Source: Flavobacterium quisquiliarum
Lineage (GTDB): Bacteria; Bacteroidota; Bacteroidia; Flavobacteriales; Flavobacteriaceae
Assembly: GCF_019308285.1 (NCBI RefSeq)
Contig: NZ_WWEM01000040.1
Coordinates: forward strand, 167,040 to 231,039
Direction: 5' to 3'
Length of the DNA: 64,000 nt
In this document: positions 42,855-52,924 of the stretch, in pieces
Position numbering within the stretch: the stretch's first letter is position 1
How the letters are laid out: each line of letters starts with the position of its first letter
Made by a program: the position numbers and the translations under genes
The notes under the pieces: model-generated
Seen by the model: the letters and a program-made list of their open reading frames with translations, nothing else
What the model was told of the DNA's origin: nothing
Database searches by the model: none

Positions 42855-44219
42855 TTAGTTTATAATGTATGTTGTTATTCTAAATCCACTGTCCGCAGCA
42901 CTAGTAAAAGTGTAAATAACATTACTATATGTGATCTTGAAATTTTCTTTCTTAACATATAGTCCTTTCGGGTTAGTAAATTCATCATCAATTTCTTTTA
43001 AGTAAGCTGGCGTACTGATTCCCCCAGCCCAAAAATCGTGGGTAAGAATTAAAGTTTTATTTACAGCATCTTCTTTTGATGTTACGACATGATTTAAAGA
43101 AGCTTTTCCTCCATTGAAATTATAGCTAATATAAGTCTGATTAGCTGCTGTATTAAAATAAAGATAAATACTAGAAATAGACTGATTAGCTGGCAATGCT
43201 GCATTTGCTTTAGCTACCAAACTCTTAAAATAGTTACTTGTTGTTGGTGCAACAGCTAAATTAGCTGCTATATAACCAAAATATTTATAAGGATTTCCTT
43301 TTCCACTTAATAGAAGTTTATAATCGTCTGTTAAAACTAAAGGTTTGTTAGAATATTTAATAGTTGCACTTACCCCATTTGTACCTGTAGAAGTGAAACT
43401 ACCATCTGCGTCATTGTAAACAAAAGTACTTAGTTTTTGGCCTCCTACTTCTATTGCCGGATTTACAACAATCCCCGTAGGCGAATAACCAATTCCTAAT
43501 TCGTAGCTAAATGAAAAACCTGCTTCTACCGAATTTGCTTCAGCAAAACGAGTAATTGGAGAAAAACTGAAATCAAATTGATGTTTAGTTGTTCCATCAT
43601 TTGTTTCTAAAAGTCTGAATAATGGTCTTGCAGAAGAGCCTATAACATTTGGTATCATGGCATAGTTTTTAGGCAAATTATCCCAATCTGCTTTTGTTGC
43701 TTTTACAAAACGTATTTCTTGTTTATTTCTATTGGCTTTAAAAATAATTTCACCATTTTCTTGTCCATAATACAAAAATTGAAAATCTCCTAAATATCCT
43801 TTAGCACGTAACGCGGCAATAGGATAATTGTCTGATTCAGACAACAGATGTATCCAGTTATTTGTAGTAAATGTTAAACTTACCGTACTACCTAATTGTA
43901 TCTGATATTCACTTTTACGAATAACATCTGTATCTAGACTCTCATCAAAATCAGAAGCCATTTCCACTGTACCATCAGCTGCAAACTTAAAAAGATGTGT
44001 ATACCCACCGAGAATTGTGTTATCGGTAAAATAAACTGCTTTCCACCCTTCCGGAGATGAAAGCAATACTTGTTGCAATTCATCCATTCGGGAATTTAAA
44101 CGCTCGGTTGGTGTTTTGTCAAATAGAGGTTCCGCTTCTGTGCTGTCATTGTTACAGGCTGTGATTTGCAACATTAAAAAAGCTGCAAATAAGTATTTAA
44201 TTATATTTTTTACTTTCAT
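42855..44219 (-). CDS. DUF4302-family surface lipoprotein
   Basis: This 454-residue protein has a lipoprotein signal (lipobox ITAC, residues about 19-22). The start of the mature part (RLNSRMDELQQVLLSSPEGWKAVYF, then YTHLFKFAADGTVEMASDFD) matches DUF4302 as I know it. The rest is beta-rich. DUF4302 proteins are typically the last gene of SusCD loci with a Mx1-type peptidase, as here. A surface binding or accessory role for the imported substrate is likely, but the ligand is unknown. Confidence 0.82.
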   Translation of the reverse strand: MKVKNIIKYLFAAFLMLQITACNNDSTEAEPLFDKTPTERLNSRMDELQQVLLSSPEGWKAVYFTDNTILGGYTHLFKFAADGTVEMASDFDESLDTDVIRKSEYQIQLGSTVSLTFTTNNWIHLLSESDNYPIAALRAKGYLGDFQFLYYGQENGEIIFKANRNKQEIRFVKATKADWDNLPKNYAMIPNVIGSSARPLFRLLETNDGTTKHQFDFSFSPITRFAEANSVEAGFSFSYELGIGYSPTGIVVNPAIEVGGQKLSTFVYNDADGSFTSTGTNGVSATIKYSNKPLVLTDDYKLLLSGKGNPYKYFGYIAANLAVAPTTSNYFKSLVAKANAALPANQSISSIYLYFNTAANQTYISYNFNGGKASLNHVVTSKEDAVNKTLILTHDFWAGGISTPAYLKEIDDEFTNPKGLYVKKENFKITYSNVIYTFTSAADSGFRITTYIIN

Positions 44220-44230
44220 AATATTGTTTT

Positions 44231-45091
44231 TTAGTTGTTTACTACTGCAGTTGTATTTTTCTCTGCTTCATCACGTAAAGCATAAAAATCCATATTGTAA
44301 GATTCTTTAAAATATTTTACAACCAAAGCTTCCTTGGCTTTTAATGCCGCCAAAGCAGTTGCGCTTTTAATATTAGCAAGAAAAGCCGCGTATTCTGCTT
44401 TTGAACTGATTAAAATCATGGCAGCTGTTTCTGCAAAATCTTCATTAATATTCAATCTTGCATAACTAGTTATAAAACCAATTTCATTTGAAACGGGAAT
44501 TGTATAGTTATACCAATCTGCTGTATAACCAGCTGGAGTAATTGCAGACCAAGACTTTTCATCAAATGGTTTATGCTGATTTAAAATGTGGATGTATTCA
44601 TGCTGAATAGTGTGTATGAACTCGGTTACATTTGCACGATTCCTTTTGTTGATATAATCTGTTTCAAACAAAGTTACTCGTTGTCCTCCTTCAGCCAAAC
44701 CAAGTGTTCTTGTTCCTACGCTGTTTAAGTTTACACCTCCAACCAAAACAATTTCTCTTGGCGCAATCTTTTTAACAAAATCAGCACCTCCGATTGTAGC
44801 ATAACTTTTAAGCCAAATAGTCTGTACTATTTCTAATGCTGGCTTAACTTTATCTATTGTAGGAGGAAACAAAAATCTACTGTTATCAACTGTATTTTGA
44901 TTCCATTTGTATTGTACATTAATATTATATGGATTTAAATAATTAGTATCTATCCAATTATCTAAAGCAGTTTTTGTAGGCTGATTAAAATCTAACTGAC
45001 TTTCAGTAGGCTGATCTTCATGCGCACATGAAACTGAAAGTACAGAAACCAATGCCAGAATAGCTATTTTATTATATTTTAAAAATTTCAT
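44231..45091 (-). CDS. Zinc metallopeptidase lipoprotein (Mx1-like) of a SusCD locus
   Basis: This 286-residue lipoprotein (lipobox SVSC at about 19-22) carries the zincin motif HTIQHEYIHILNQ (HExxH) near residue 165. A downstream Glu lies in NEDFAETAAM, fitting the putative zinc-binding metallopeptidase family found beside SusD (PF15890). It probably faces the cell surface or periplasm and releases peptides or a bound ligand for the SusC transporter. It is 11 bases from the DUF4302 gene and 19 from susD. Confidence 0.85.
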   Translation of the reverse strand: MKFLKYNKIAILALVSVLSVSCAHEDQPTESQLDFNQPTKTALDNWIDTNYLNPYNINVQYKWNQNTVDNSRFLFPPTIDKVKPALEIVQTIWLKSYATIGGADFVKKIAPREIVLVGGVNLNSVGTRTLGLAEGGQRVTLFETDYINKRNRANVTEFIHTIQHEYIHILNQHKPFDEKSWSAITPAGYTADWYNYTIPVSNEIGFITSYARLNINEDFAETAAMILISSKAEYAAFLANIKSATALAALKAKEALVVKYFKESYNMDFYALRDEAEKNTTAVVNN

Positions 45092-45110
45092 AAGAATTGA
45101 TTTTTTAAGA

Positions 45111-46589
45111 TTATCTAGGATTTAACTCAACACCTGTTGCTGATGCATGAAGAGGAATCTGCAAAGCACGGCGCTTATCATCTTTCACTAAAATATTAGC
45201 TGGTTTATTGTATGTTTCATGTGTTACCACAATATTGAAACGTTTCACGTCAAACCATCTCATTCCTTCATGTACAAAATCTCTTCGTCTAGTTTCTGCA
45301 ATAGCTTTAACATAAGAAGTCTGAACTGGTGTCATTGTATAAAATGGCGTGTATTCGTCAGCAATAACTGGATATTTTGCTACAACCTTAGCTTCTGTAA
45401 CTTTATCAGTAGTTGCATTATAACCTGTAGTTCTTGTAGATAAAAAGTACTCTAATTCGTCATTTGCCAAAGCAATCTGTCCTTTCATGACATGAGCTTC
45501 AATTCTATTTAAGAAAAACTCATCATTACTCAATAAAACTTCAGCTGTATAAGGTTCTCCAATTCCAGCAGTCACGTTCGTATATTTAAAATACTCATAA
45601 AACTTAGGCACATAAACCGTTATACTGCTATTTGAAGAATAAAAGCTATACAACCATGTTTTATTAAAAAGACTAGTAGCTGATCCAAAAATCTCTGGGT
45701 ATCTTGCTGCGGAAAGATAAAATCTATTTTGATAAGATGATCTTCGAACGATTGAATTTGGAGAAGCAATCAATAAATTGGTCTCTTCATTTATACTAGC
45801 ATAAGCAATTCTTTGGTTTTCAAGCGCAAGAAGCTTGTAAGCTGCATAATCTCTTAATTTCCCAACTGGTCTAGCTGCAAAATCATCTGATAAAGCAATT
45901 ACTTTGTCCCAATCTCCTTTTATTAAATAAAAACGGCTAGCAAAAGCTTTGGCAGCATTTTTATTGAAATGGAATTTTGGCTCTTTATAATCATTTGTCA
46001 CATATTTTAAACCTTCTTCGATGTCTTTTTCGATAAAATCAAATACTTCTGCAACTGTATTACGCTTGTACTTTACAACCAATTCCTTTTCTGTCTTTGT
46101 TATATAAGGAATTCCTAGGTCTGTTGCAGCTGTTGCAGGATTATAACGTTGTGACCAAAAAGACACCAACATATAATGAGAATAAGCTCTAGCTAACAAA
46201 GCTTCTCCTTTTTGTGGATTTAAAGTCGCAGGGCTTCCTAATTCTACTATGGCTTCTAATGCCTTATTAGCATGTGCAATTGCTTTATAGCAGGCATCCC
46301 AATAATAAGCTTGAGTATCAATTTGAGAATTTTCTGTCTGCATTTCCCAATTGTAATTCTGTTCGTTTTTCAGAATTGTTTCTGGCAACTGGCTATCAAA
46401 AACGTTATCAGACATCGTTTCTGCAATATCAAAGTAACTCATTTGTGGATAAGCAGTTACTAATAATTCTGAGATTTTTTCGGGAGTGTCTATTTCAGTT
46501 CTGTTATCTGGCTTTTCAGAAAGGAAATCATCGCAACCTACAATACTTACAAGTATCAACAGAGATAAAGTTATTTTAAGTTTTTTCAT
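45111..46589 (-). CDS. SusD/RagB-family outer-membrane lipoprotein
   Basis: This 492-residue lipoprotein (lipobox SIVGC at about 15-19) has SusD features: CDDFLSEKPDNRTEI at the mature N-terminus, a TPR-like helical part with KGEALLARAYSHYMLVSFWSQRY, and the C-terminal ETRRRDFVHEGMRWFDVKRFN. It is the substrate-binding lid of the SusC pore encoded just upstream. The ligand cannot be read from the sequence, but neighbours are a peptidase rather than glycoside hydrolases. Confidence 0.93.
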   Translation of the reverse strand: MKKLKITLSLLILVSIVGCDDFLSEKPDNRTEIDTPEKISELLVTAYPQMSYFDIAETMSDNVFDSQLPETILKNEQNYNWEMQTENSQIDTQAYYWDACYKAIAHANKALEAIVELGSPATLNPQKGEALLARAYSHYMLVSFWSQRYNPATAATDLGIPYITKTEKELVVKYKRNTVAEVFDFIEKDIEEGLKYVTNDYKEPKFHFNKNAAKAFASRFYLIKGDWDKVIALSDDFAARPVGKLRDYAAYKLLALENQRIAYASINEETNLLIASPNSIVRRSSYQNRFYLSAARYPEIFGSATSLFNKTWLYSFYSSNSSITVYVPKFYEYFKYTNVTAGIGEPYTAEVLLSNDEFFLNRIEAHVMKGQIALANDELEYFLSTRTTGYNATTDKVTEAKVVAKYPVIADEYTPFYTMTPVQTSYVKAIAETRRRDFVHEGMRWFDVKRFNIVVTHETYNKPANILVKDDKRRALQIPLHASATGVELNPR

Positions 46590-46600
46590 ATTTTTAAATA

Positions 46601-49600
46601 TTATAATGAAACATTTAAAGTAAAAGTATATTGAGAGGTAACTGGCAATGCAACTCCTCCAGAATTACGGAATTCAGGATCTTGACCATTTAGTCTCTTG
46701 TCTGAATAAATCAACCAAGGGTTCACAGCTGAGCCTTTTAATGTAAAAGTGCTTACTCCTATTTTTTGCTTGAATTCCTTTGGAAACTCCCAGCTCAATG
46801 AGATATTTTTCAATCTTACAAAATCTCCATCAGCTATACGAACATCAGAATAATTATAAGTATTATATGCTCTTGCCAATGTACGTGCTCCGCCATAATT
46901 AGAATTTAAACGTTTGTCAGCAATAACTGGAACGTTAGTGTATTGTTCGTCACCAGGATTAATCCAACGATTTGTAAAGTCTTTAGTAAAAACCGTTAAA
47001 TCATCATAAGTACTATCATATACAGGATTCAAACGAACTTTGTTTCCTCCAGAACCTACGAAAAACACATATAAAGACCAATTTTTATAAGTAAATGTAT
47101 TTGCTAAACCTATTGATTTATTTGGCTCAATTGAACCTTCATACTTTAAATATTTTGTAACATCAATATTATCTTGAAAATCTGCACCAGTAATATTACT
47201 GTCAGCACCATCCTGCATTACAAATGTTGGAAGACCTTCATTATTTAACCCTGTAAACTGATAAGAATACAATGAATTACGTGGATGTCCGACTGTATTT
47301 CCTCCGTTTGCATCAATCAAATCGAAAGCTGTTGGTGTATTTTGTAATTTTGTAATTTTTTGATCGTAAACAGAAAAATTCAATGTAGTAGACCATTTAA
47401 AGTCTTTTGTGTCAATGTTTTTAGTTGTAAAACCTACCTCAATACCTTTAGTTTCCATATCGGCATTATTACCTTGTCTGATTCTTTGTCCTCCAATTCC
47501 TGAAGTAATAACATAATCAACCAAATCAAACGCTTTACGTCTGTAAACGTCTGTTGTAAGTTGAACTCTGTTATTAAACATTCCTAAATCAACTCCAATG
47601 TTGGTTTCAAATTGTTTTTCCCAAGTAAGATCGCCATTCTGCAATTCTTCAGTATTAATTCCTGACTCTCTATCATCTAGATTTAAACGATTAGTGATAT
47701 AACTTTTATAAATTGCCAAAGAGTTTGTAGCAGGTCCTGCTGTAGCAGTTAAACCATAAGAAGCTCTCAGCGCCAATGTATTTATAGATTCTACATTCTT
47801 CATGAATTTCTCTTCTGCTACATTCCATTTTCCACTAAAAGTGTAAGTTGGAAGCCATCTAGAAGAATCACTATTTCCTTGTCTGTTAGAACCATCATAA
47901 CGCCCCGTTACAGAAGCAGTATAACGACGATCGTAAGTATATCCTACTTTACCAAAGAAACCAACGGTTCTTTCTCTTTCGGCATTAAATCCATAGTAAG
48001 AATCTCCTCCGTTAATAATTTTTTCAATTAATCTAGGATCAGTAAAAGCAGTTAATCCTCTATCATATTGTAAACCAGCAGCAGTAAAATTGTCACTGTT
48101 TCTATCTACAAGTCTTAACTCTGTTCCGAATAATCCTTCTAGTTCGTGTTTATCACTGAATATGTTTCTATAATTTACACTATTTCTTAAATTGTAAGAA
48201 GTCATATCGTTTGTAAACTTTCTAAGAAAACCTCCATTTGGCAATACCGAAACTTTTGGAGCAGATAAATCAGTAGGATCTTGGTATAAAAAGATATTAT
48301 CATTACGAACCAATGTGTTTACACCATCTTCACCATCAGGTGTACCCGCTTTATAAGCTCCTACAACATTCGAAGCTTCTAGAATTTTATGCTGACGGCT
48401 AGTATTTGCATAACGAGCAGAACCTGTTAAATTATAATTCCAGTTTTTACTGATTTTATAATCTAAATCCAATTGAAAACGAATATCTTTAACTTGAATC
48501 TCCATGAAGTTATTTTCCAATTCGTTGATGATGTTCATCTTTGCCCAGTTATTTCTGTAATATTCTAAATTTCCGTTTTCATCATATGGCCTTAATGTTC
48601 GGCTTGTATTTAAAACATAGTTAAATGGATTGATATCAAAATCACGTGTTACTTTTCCAAAAACAACATCTTTTTCACTTTCATAACTTCCCGGGGCACC
48701 TTGATCACGAACAGATGCCAAAGTTGAAAGAGTAATATTTAATCTGTCATTAACATAAAATGTTCCTTTAATGTTTGAAGATATTTGTTTCACATCATCA
48801 GCGATTGTCCATCCTGGATCTGTGTAATATCCTAAAGAAGCATAAAACGTATTATTTTTTCCTCCACCTGAAAAACTTAAAGAGTGATTTTGAGTAATAG
48901 ATGGTCTAAATAAAACTTTGAACCAATCTGTATTAGCTAATTCATATTTTTTCAAAAAGTTATTTCTGCTTACTGGGTCATTGTTAACTAAATACCCTCC
49001 TGTTTCTGGATTATAAGTGTTAATAGCTCTCCCCATAATATTGTAAACCCCACCATATCTTCCATTTACAGTTGTTGGAAGATCTAAATATCCTTTTGAT
49101 TCCATTTCTTTAAAGATACTCATCGTCTCTTGAGAATTCAAAATGTCATATTGGCTATAATTTGGCACTGTTCTAACAGTTTGTTCTAAGCCATAAGTGA
49201 TTTTTAAAGGCGTATCTCTACGTCCTTGCTTTGTTGTTACAACTACAACTCCATTCAATGATCTTGAACCATAAATAGACGTAGCCGATGCATCTTTAAG
49301 AATTTCGATGCTTTGAATATCGTTTGCATTTAAACCAGCAACAGAGGAACTCAACAAAGTTTCTGAATTACCTGAAGCTAGATCAGCAAAAGACATATTG
49401 ATGATATCTTCTTGAACCACACCATCAATTACCCATAACGGCTTTGTATCTCCAAAAATAGAAGAAGATCCTCGAACAGTAATTTTCGGAGCTGTACCAA
49501 AGGTTCCTGTAACATTTTGCACAGTTACCCCAGCCGCTTTACCTTCAATCATTCTACTTACGTCAACTACACCATCAACTTTTAATTCTGATCCAGAAAT

Positions 49601-50326
49601 TTTACTGATAGCACCAGTAAATGTTCTTTTTGAAGTTTTTTCGTATCCAGTTGTAACAACAACCTCTTTAAGGTTTTGTCCCGCTTCTGTTAAAACAATT
49701 GTTGGTGTAGTATTTTCAATACCAATTTCTTTAGATTCCATACCAACATATGAAATAACTAAACGGTTTACATTAGCAGGCATTTCGATAACGAAATTTC
49801 CATCAAAATCGGTTAAAACAGCGGTTTTTGTTCCTTTAGCCATAACTGTAGCACCTGGAAGTGGACTTCCAGTTTGATCTGTTACTTTTCCTTTAATAAT
49901 TGGGCCAAAAGTCAAAAGCTCAAACAATGAATCGTGATTGTTGATATTTGAAAAAGAACCAGCTGTATTCTTTTGAAGCACAATCTGATTGCTTACTTCT
50001 GAAAAAGTAATATTAAAAGGCACTAATATTCTGCTTAGAATACTAGATAAAGTTTCTTGGTTTGCTTCTATACTAACTTTCTGCGAAAGCTGAGGCAGTC
50101 TAGAATTATAAGAAAATTTTACACGAGCAGATTTTTCGATTTTAGATAAAGCATTGTCTAAAGTTAGATTTTCGACTGTAATTGTAACTTTAGTATCTAG
50201 TTTTTTCTGCCCATTTACATTATTTGCGAAAGTAACACTTGAAAATATAAGTGCTAACACAAATTGAAACAGCGTTATTTTCATGATTTGGTGAAGTAAT
50301 CGTTGCTTGACAACAGGTTTTTTCAT
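46601..50326 (-). CDS. SusC/RagA TonB-dependent outer-membrane transporter with STN domain
   Basis: This 1241-residue outer-membrane protein follows a signal sequence ending about residue 40. An STN signalling domain (about 45-120; VTITVENLTLDNALSKIEK ... VSIEANQETLSSIL), a carboxypeptidase-D-like domain (about 145-225; KGKVTDQTGSPLPGATV), the TonB plug (about 235-370) and a 22-strand barrel follow. The STN domain is found only in transporters that signal to a FecR-type anti-sigma factor, and fecR and sigma genes lie directly upstream. The operon should thus be induced by its own substrate. Confidence 0.94.
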   Translation of the reverse strand: MKKPVVKQRLLHQIMKITLFQFVLALIFSSVTFANNVNGQKKLDTKVTITVENLTLDNALSKIEKSARVKFSYNSRLPQLSQKVSIEANQETLSSILSRILVPFNITFSEVSNQIVLQKNTAGSFSNINNHDSLFELLTFGPIIKGKVTDQTGSPLPGATVMAKGTKTAVLTDFDGNFVIEMPANVNRLVISYVGMESKEIGIENTTPTIVLTEAGQNLKEVVVTTGYEKTSKRTFTGAISKISGSELKVDGVVDVSRMIEGKAAGVTVQNVTGTFGTAPKITVRGSSSIFGDTKPLWVIDGVVQEDIINMSFADLASGNSETLLSSSVAGLNANDIQSIEILKDASATSIYGSRSLNGVVVVTTKQGRRDTPLKITYGLEQTVRTVPNYSQYDILNSQETMSIFKEMESKGYLDLPTTVNGRYGGVYNIMGRAINTYNPETGGYLVNNDPVSRNNFLKKYELANTDWFKVLFRPSITQNHSLSFSGGGKNNTFYASLGYYTDPGWTIADDVKQISSNIKGTFYVNDRLNITLSTLASVRDQGAPGSYESEKDVVFGKVTRDFDINPFNYVLNTSRTLRPYDENGNLEYYRNNWAKMNIINELENNFMEIQVKDIRFQLDLDYKISKNWNYNLTGSARYANTSRQHKILEASNVVGAYKAGTPDGEDGVNTLVRNDNIFLYQDPTDLSAPKVSVLPNGGFLRKFTNDMTSYNLRNSVNYRNIFSDKHELEGLFGTELRLVDRNSDNFTAAGLQYDRGLTAFTDPRLIEKIINGGDSYYGFNAERERTVGFFGKVGYTYDRRYTASVTGRYDGSNRQGNSDSSRWLPTYTFSGKWNVAEEKFMKNVESINTLALRASYGLTATAGPATNSLAIYKSYITNRLNLDDRESGINTEELQNGDLTWEKQFETNIGVDLGMFNNRVQLTTDVYRRKAFDLVDYVITSGIGGQRIRQGNNADMETKGIEVGFTTKNIDTKDFKWSTTLNFSVYDQKITKLQNTPTAFDLIDANGGNTVGHPRNSLYSYQFTGLNNEGLPTFVMQDGADSNITGADFQDNIDVTKYLKYEGSIEPNKSIGLANTFTYKNWSLYVFFVGSGGNKVRLNPVYDSTYDDLTVFTKDFTNRWINPGDEQYTNVPVIADKRLNSNYGGARTLARAYNTYNYSDVRIADGDFVRLKNISLSWEFPKEFKQKIGVSTFTLKGSAVNPWLIYSDKRLNGQDPEFRNSGGVALPVTSQYTFTLNVSL

Positions 50327-50415
50327 AATTTTGGTTTGTTTTGATTAATACTATTCGAGTGTATTTTAAGAAACATCATAAATTACTCTTTACAGAGAGT
50401 GATTTACTAAATTTT

Positions 50416-50449
50416 AAGTGTCGAAAATGTTACAGCATATTCGGCACTT
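50416..50449. other. Hairpin between fecR and susC
   Basis: AAGTGTCGAA (50416-50425) and TTCGGCACTT (50440-50449) form a 10-bp stem (one G-T pair), loop 14. T follows on the plus strand only, where no gene needs a terminator, so it is more likely an RNA structure in the 5' region of susC or an operator. Confidence 0.35.
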
Positions 50450-50556
50450 TTTTCATGCGTTTATTTTCTACATAGGCAGGTATCTTATTATTTTAGTTTT
50501 AGACAATCAGTTTAATTTTGGCTTTTTTATTTATTTTTTAATTGAATTAAAACTCT

Positions 50557-51672
50557 CTAGTTACAGCCAGAAGTCGTAATTACAATCTGATTCCCATTCA
50601 TTTCATAGTTGGTATCATTGCCAATACTTTTACAGATAATTTTTAGTTTTTCTGCCAATGGCTGATCACTTAATGAAGTAGTTAAACGGCAGTCTTTTAA
50701 TTTATCATTTGGAAAATCAATATCTACTAAATAGGCCTGCTCAATTGTTTCAAGTATTTGGGCAACTGGGATATCAGTAAACTCGAAACTTAATTGTTCA
50801 ATATTAGTGACACTATTAACTAAGATTGGATCCGCTGTAATGTTTGTAATTTTATTAAAAACAAAATCTTTACGCGCAAATCGAACAGCCTGATTAGGAA
50901 GCAAAATAATTTCTTCATTTTCAACGGAACGAACCATATCATTAGATTTTACTCTTACTTTACCTGTTCTCACCAAAACTTCTACATTTTGCTGATCTGG
51001 ATACGCTTTTATTCTGAAACTGGTCCCTACAACACGTGTTACAATTTCATTAGCATACACAAAAAAAGGCTTTTTGGGATTTTTACTAATTTCAAAGAAA
51101 CCTTCACCAGACAAATAAACCTTTCTTTCGTTCCCAGTAAAGATTTTCGGGTAGCTTAATTTACTATTAGGTTGTAACAAAACTGAACTGCCATCTGATA
51201 ATGTAATGGTTTGAGATTTTTCGGTATTGTTGGTTTGTTCTACCAATCCTTCATTATTTTCCTCAACTAACTCATTGTAAGTTACTATGTTATCGTGTGG
51301 TAAAATATCATTTTTAAAAAACCAAGCAGAGAATAAACCAACCAAAATTGCTGCTGCAATTCCAGTTCCCCAGTATCTGATTGTTCTAAGTCTTTTTATT
51401 TTTAAAGTTTCTTGAGAAAGTGCTTCTCTTTGTTCAATTCTTTGCCAAGTCAGTTGCAGCGCTTCATGAACTTGACTCGAAGATAATTTTGAGTCGGGTA
51501 CTCGCATGGCTAAAAGTAAAAGCCTTGCATCTTCAACCAGTTTGGCTCTTTGAAGATTTTCTAAAGTCCATTCTTCCCAGCCTTGTTCATCAATTTTAGA
51601 TAAAATCCATAATTGAAAAGATTCATCAGCTAAGAAGTCTTCTATTTCGGTATAATTATTACGTTTTTGCAT
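50557..51672 (-). CDS. FecR-family anti-sigma factor
   Basis: This 371-residue inner-membrane protein has a cytoplasmic N-terminal part (1-95) that should bind the sigma factor and one span at about 96-118 (GTGIAAAILVGLFSAWFF). The periplasmic FecR domain (ITLSDGSSVLLQPNSKLSYP, then VYLSGEGFFEISKNPKKPF) and a C-terminal DUF4974-like domain (LSFEFTDIPVAQILETIEQAY) follow; the latter resembles the STN partner. It transmits the state of the SusC transporter to the ECF sigma factor. Its start lies 90 bases beyond the end of the sigma gene. Confidence 0.93.
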   Translation of the reverse strand: MQKRNNYTEIEDFLADESFQLWILSKIDEQGWEEWTLENLQRAKLVEDARLLLLAMRVPDSKLSSSQVHEALQLTWQRIEQREALSQETLKIKRLRTIRYWGTGIAAAILVGLFSAWFFKNDILPHDNIVTYNELVEENNEGLVEQTNNTEKSQTITLSDGSSVLLQPNSKLSYPKIFTGNERKVYLSGEGFFEISKNPKKPFFVYANEIVTRVVGTSFRIKAYPDQQNVEVLVRTGKVRVKSNDMVRSVENEEIILLPNQAVRFARKDFVFNKITNITADPILVNSVTNIEQLSFEFTDIPVAQILETIEQAYLVDIDFPNDKLKDCRLTTSLSDQPLAEKLKIICKSIGNDTNYEMNGNQIVITTSGCN

Positions 51673-51762
51673 CTTATTATTAAGGTTACAAAAACATAGA
51701 GGACAGTTTTTATATTATATACTCACTTATTTAAGATTTTTTTTTGATTTTTTCTTAAAAAA

Positions 51763-52368
51763 TTACAAAAGCCCAGAATATATAAGGATTAACAGAGGAA
51801 TACTTCCTTTCCATTCTTTACGAAGACTTAGCAAACCACGATGCAATAAATTGTTGGCAGATTGATAATTCACTTCTAAAAGTTCAGCAATCTGATCTAC
51901 ACTTAAACCTTGATGATAACGAAGATATAGCGCTTCTTTCTGGCGCCCTGGTAAATCATTTAATAATTTATTCAAGTGTAAAACACGTTCGGCTGTAACT
52001 TCATCTTCGACTAATGCATTTTCTATAGAAAAATCAAATAAAAATTCTAAAACATCGGTAGTTGTTGTTTTTTTAAAAATATAATCTCTTTCATGTAGCC
52101 TTGCAATTCTCTTTCTAACACTAGAAAGCAAATAAGCTTTAACTATAACATTATCAAGTAATGATGCACGATAAAGCCAGATGTCAGCAAAGACATCCTG
52201 AATACAATCCTGAACTTTTTCAGCAAATGGACAAAGTGAATTTCCATAATTGATTAAATCTCTATAATACTTTTCAAAAAGTAAAGAGAATGATCTTTCG
52301 TCACCGTTTTTCAAATTACTCCAAAGAATAAAATCGTCTAACACTTTGTTTTTTAAAATGTGGCTCAT
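51763..52368 (-). CDS. ECF sigma factor
   Basis: This RNA polymerase sigma factor of about 201 residues is of the FecI-like ECF type. Region 2 is seen as FSLLFEKYYRDLINYG and VQDCIQDVFADIWLYRA. Region 4 is seen as LPGRQKEALYLRYHQGLSVDQIAELLEVNYQSANNLLHRG, with a clear helix-turn-helix. I use the ATG at 52368 (MSHILKNK); an ATG 13 codons earlier is possible. It heads the sigma-FecR-SusCD unit and probably directs transcription of the susC operon when released by FecR. Confidence 0.92.
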   Translation of the reverse strand: MSHILKNKVLDDFILWSNLKNGDERSFSLLFEKYYRDLINYGNSLCPFAEKVQDCIQDVFADIWLYRASLLDNVIVKAYLLSSVRKRIARLHERDYIFKKTTTTDVLEFLFDFSIENALVEDEVTAERVLHLNKLLNDLPGRQKEALYLRYHQGLSVDQIAELLEVNYQSANNLLHRGLLSLRKEWKGSIPLLILIYSGLL

Positions 52369-52582
52369 AATGCAGAAACTTTGAGGCGTAAAAATCAAAT
52401 CATTCAAAAAAGTAAACTTTCTTGAAACAACACGTTAATTACATTTATTAAAATTGGCTTTTCATTTGATTCTTTAAAAAAAATCTCATCTTCTTTTTAA
52501 TCTCTTGCTATTAACAAAAAATAAACAAGATTTTTACATGAAAAGAAGATTTAATTCATACAAAATGAATCAAATTTTAACA

Positions 52583-52714
52583 TTATTTTTTGTTTTTGTG
52601 TGATAAATATAGAAAAGCTAATGTTAAAAAACCAATTATTACAAAAAAAATGGAGCTTTTTCTAAATTCGTCAGTATTCGCGGTCTTTTTTTTACTTAAT
52701 CTTAAATTTACCAT
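52583..52714 (-). CDS. 43-residue single-span membrane protein
   Basis: A short frame, ATG to TAA, gives MVNLRLSKKKTANTDEFRKS, then a hydrophobic segment of about 17 residues (SIFFVIIGFLTLAFLYL) and the basic end SHKNKK. It has the positive-inside layout of a single-pass inner-membrane protein. It is in the same orientation as the sigma gene, about 215 bases upstream, and may be independent. No family was recognised, and a chance reading frame is possible. Confidence 0.45.
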   Translation of the reverse strand: MVNLRLSKKKTANTDEFRKSSIFFVIIGFLTLAFLYLSHKNKK

Positions 52715-52867
52715 ATCTTAAATTTTAATTAACTAAATAGAATTACATACTTCATCATTAAAATACCGAATACGGCATTTTAGCCAATTCCTACAAATTT
52801 GATATAGTAAATAAATTTGAAGTTTTAGATAGTACTTATGATTAAATGAAATCGATTATTACTTCAA

Positions 52868-52899
52868 CAAAAAAGCCTTACTATAATTAGTAAGGCTTC
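52868..52899 (-). terminator. Terminator after the GIY-YIG-like gene
   Basis: AAGCCTTACT / AGTAAGGCTT (52873-52882, 52889-52898) with T on the minus strand, 26 bases past the stop at 52925. Confidence 0.8.
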
Positions 52900-52924
52900 T
52901 TGATATTTCATTAAGTTTCTCTTT

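Noticed and set aside
50416..50449. Terminator between fecR and susC
   Set aside because: The T run is on the plus strand only, where no gene needs ending, so it is listed as a hairpin instead.
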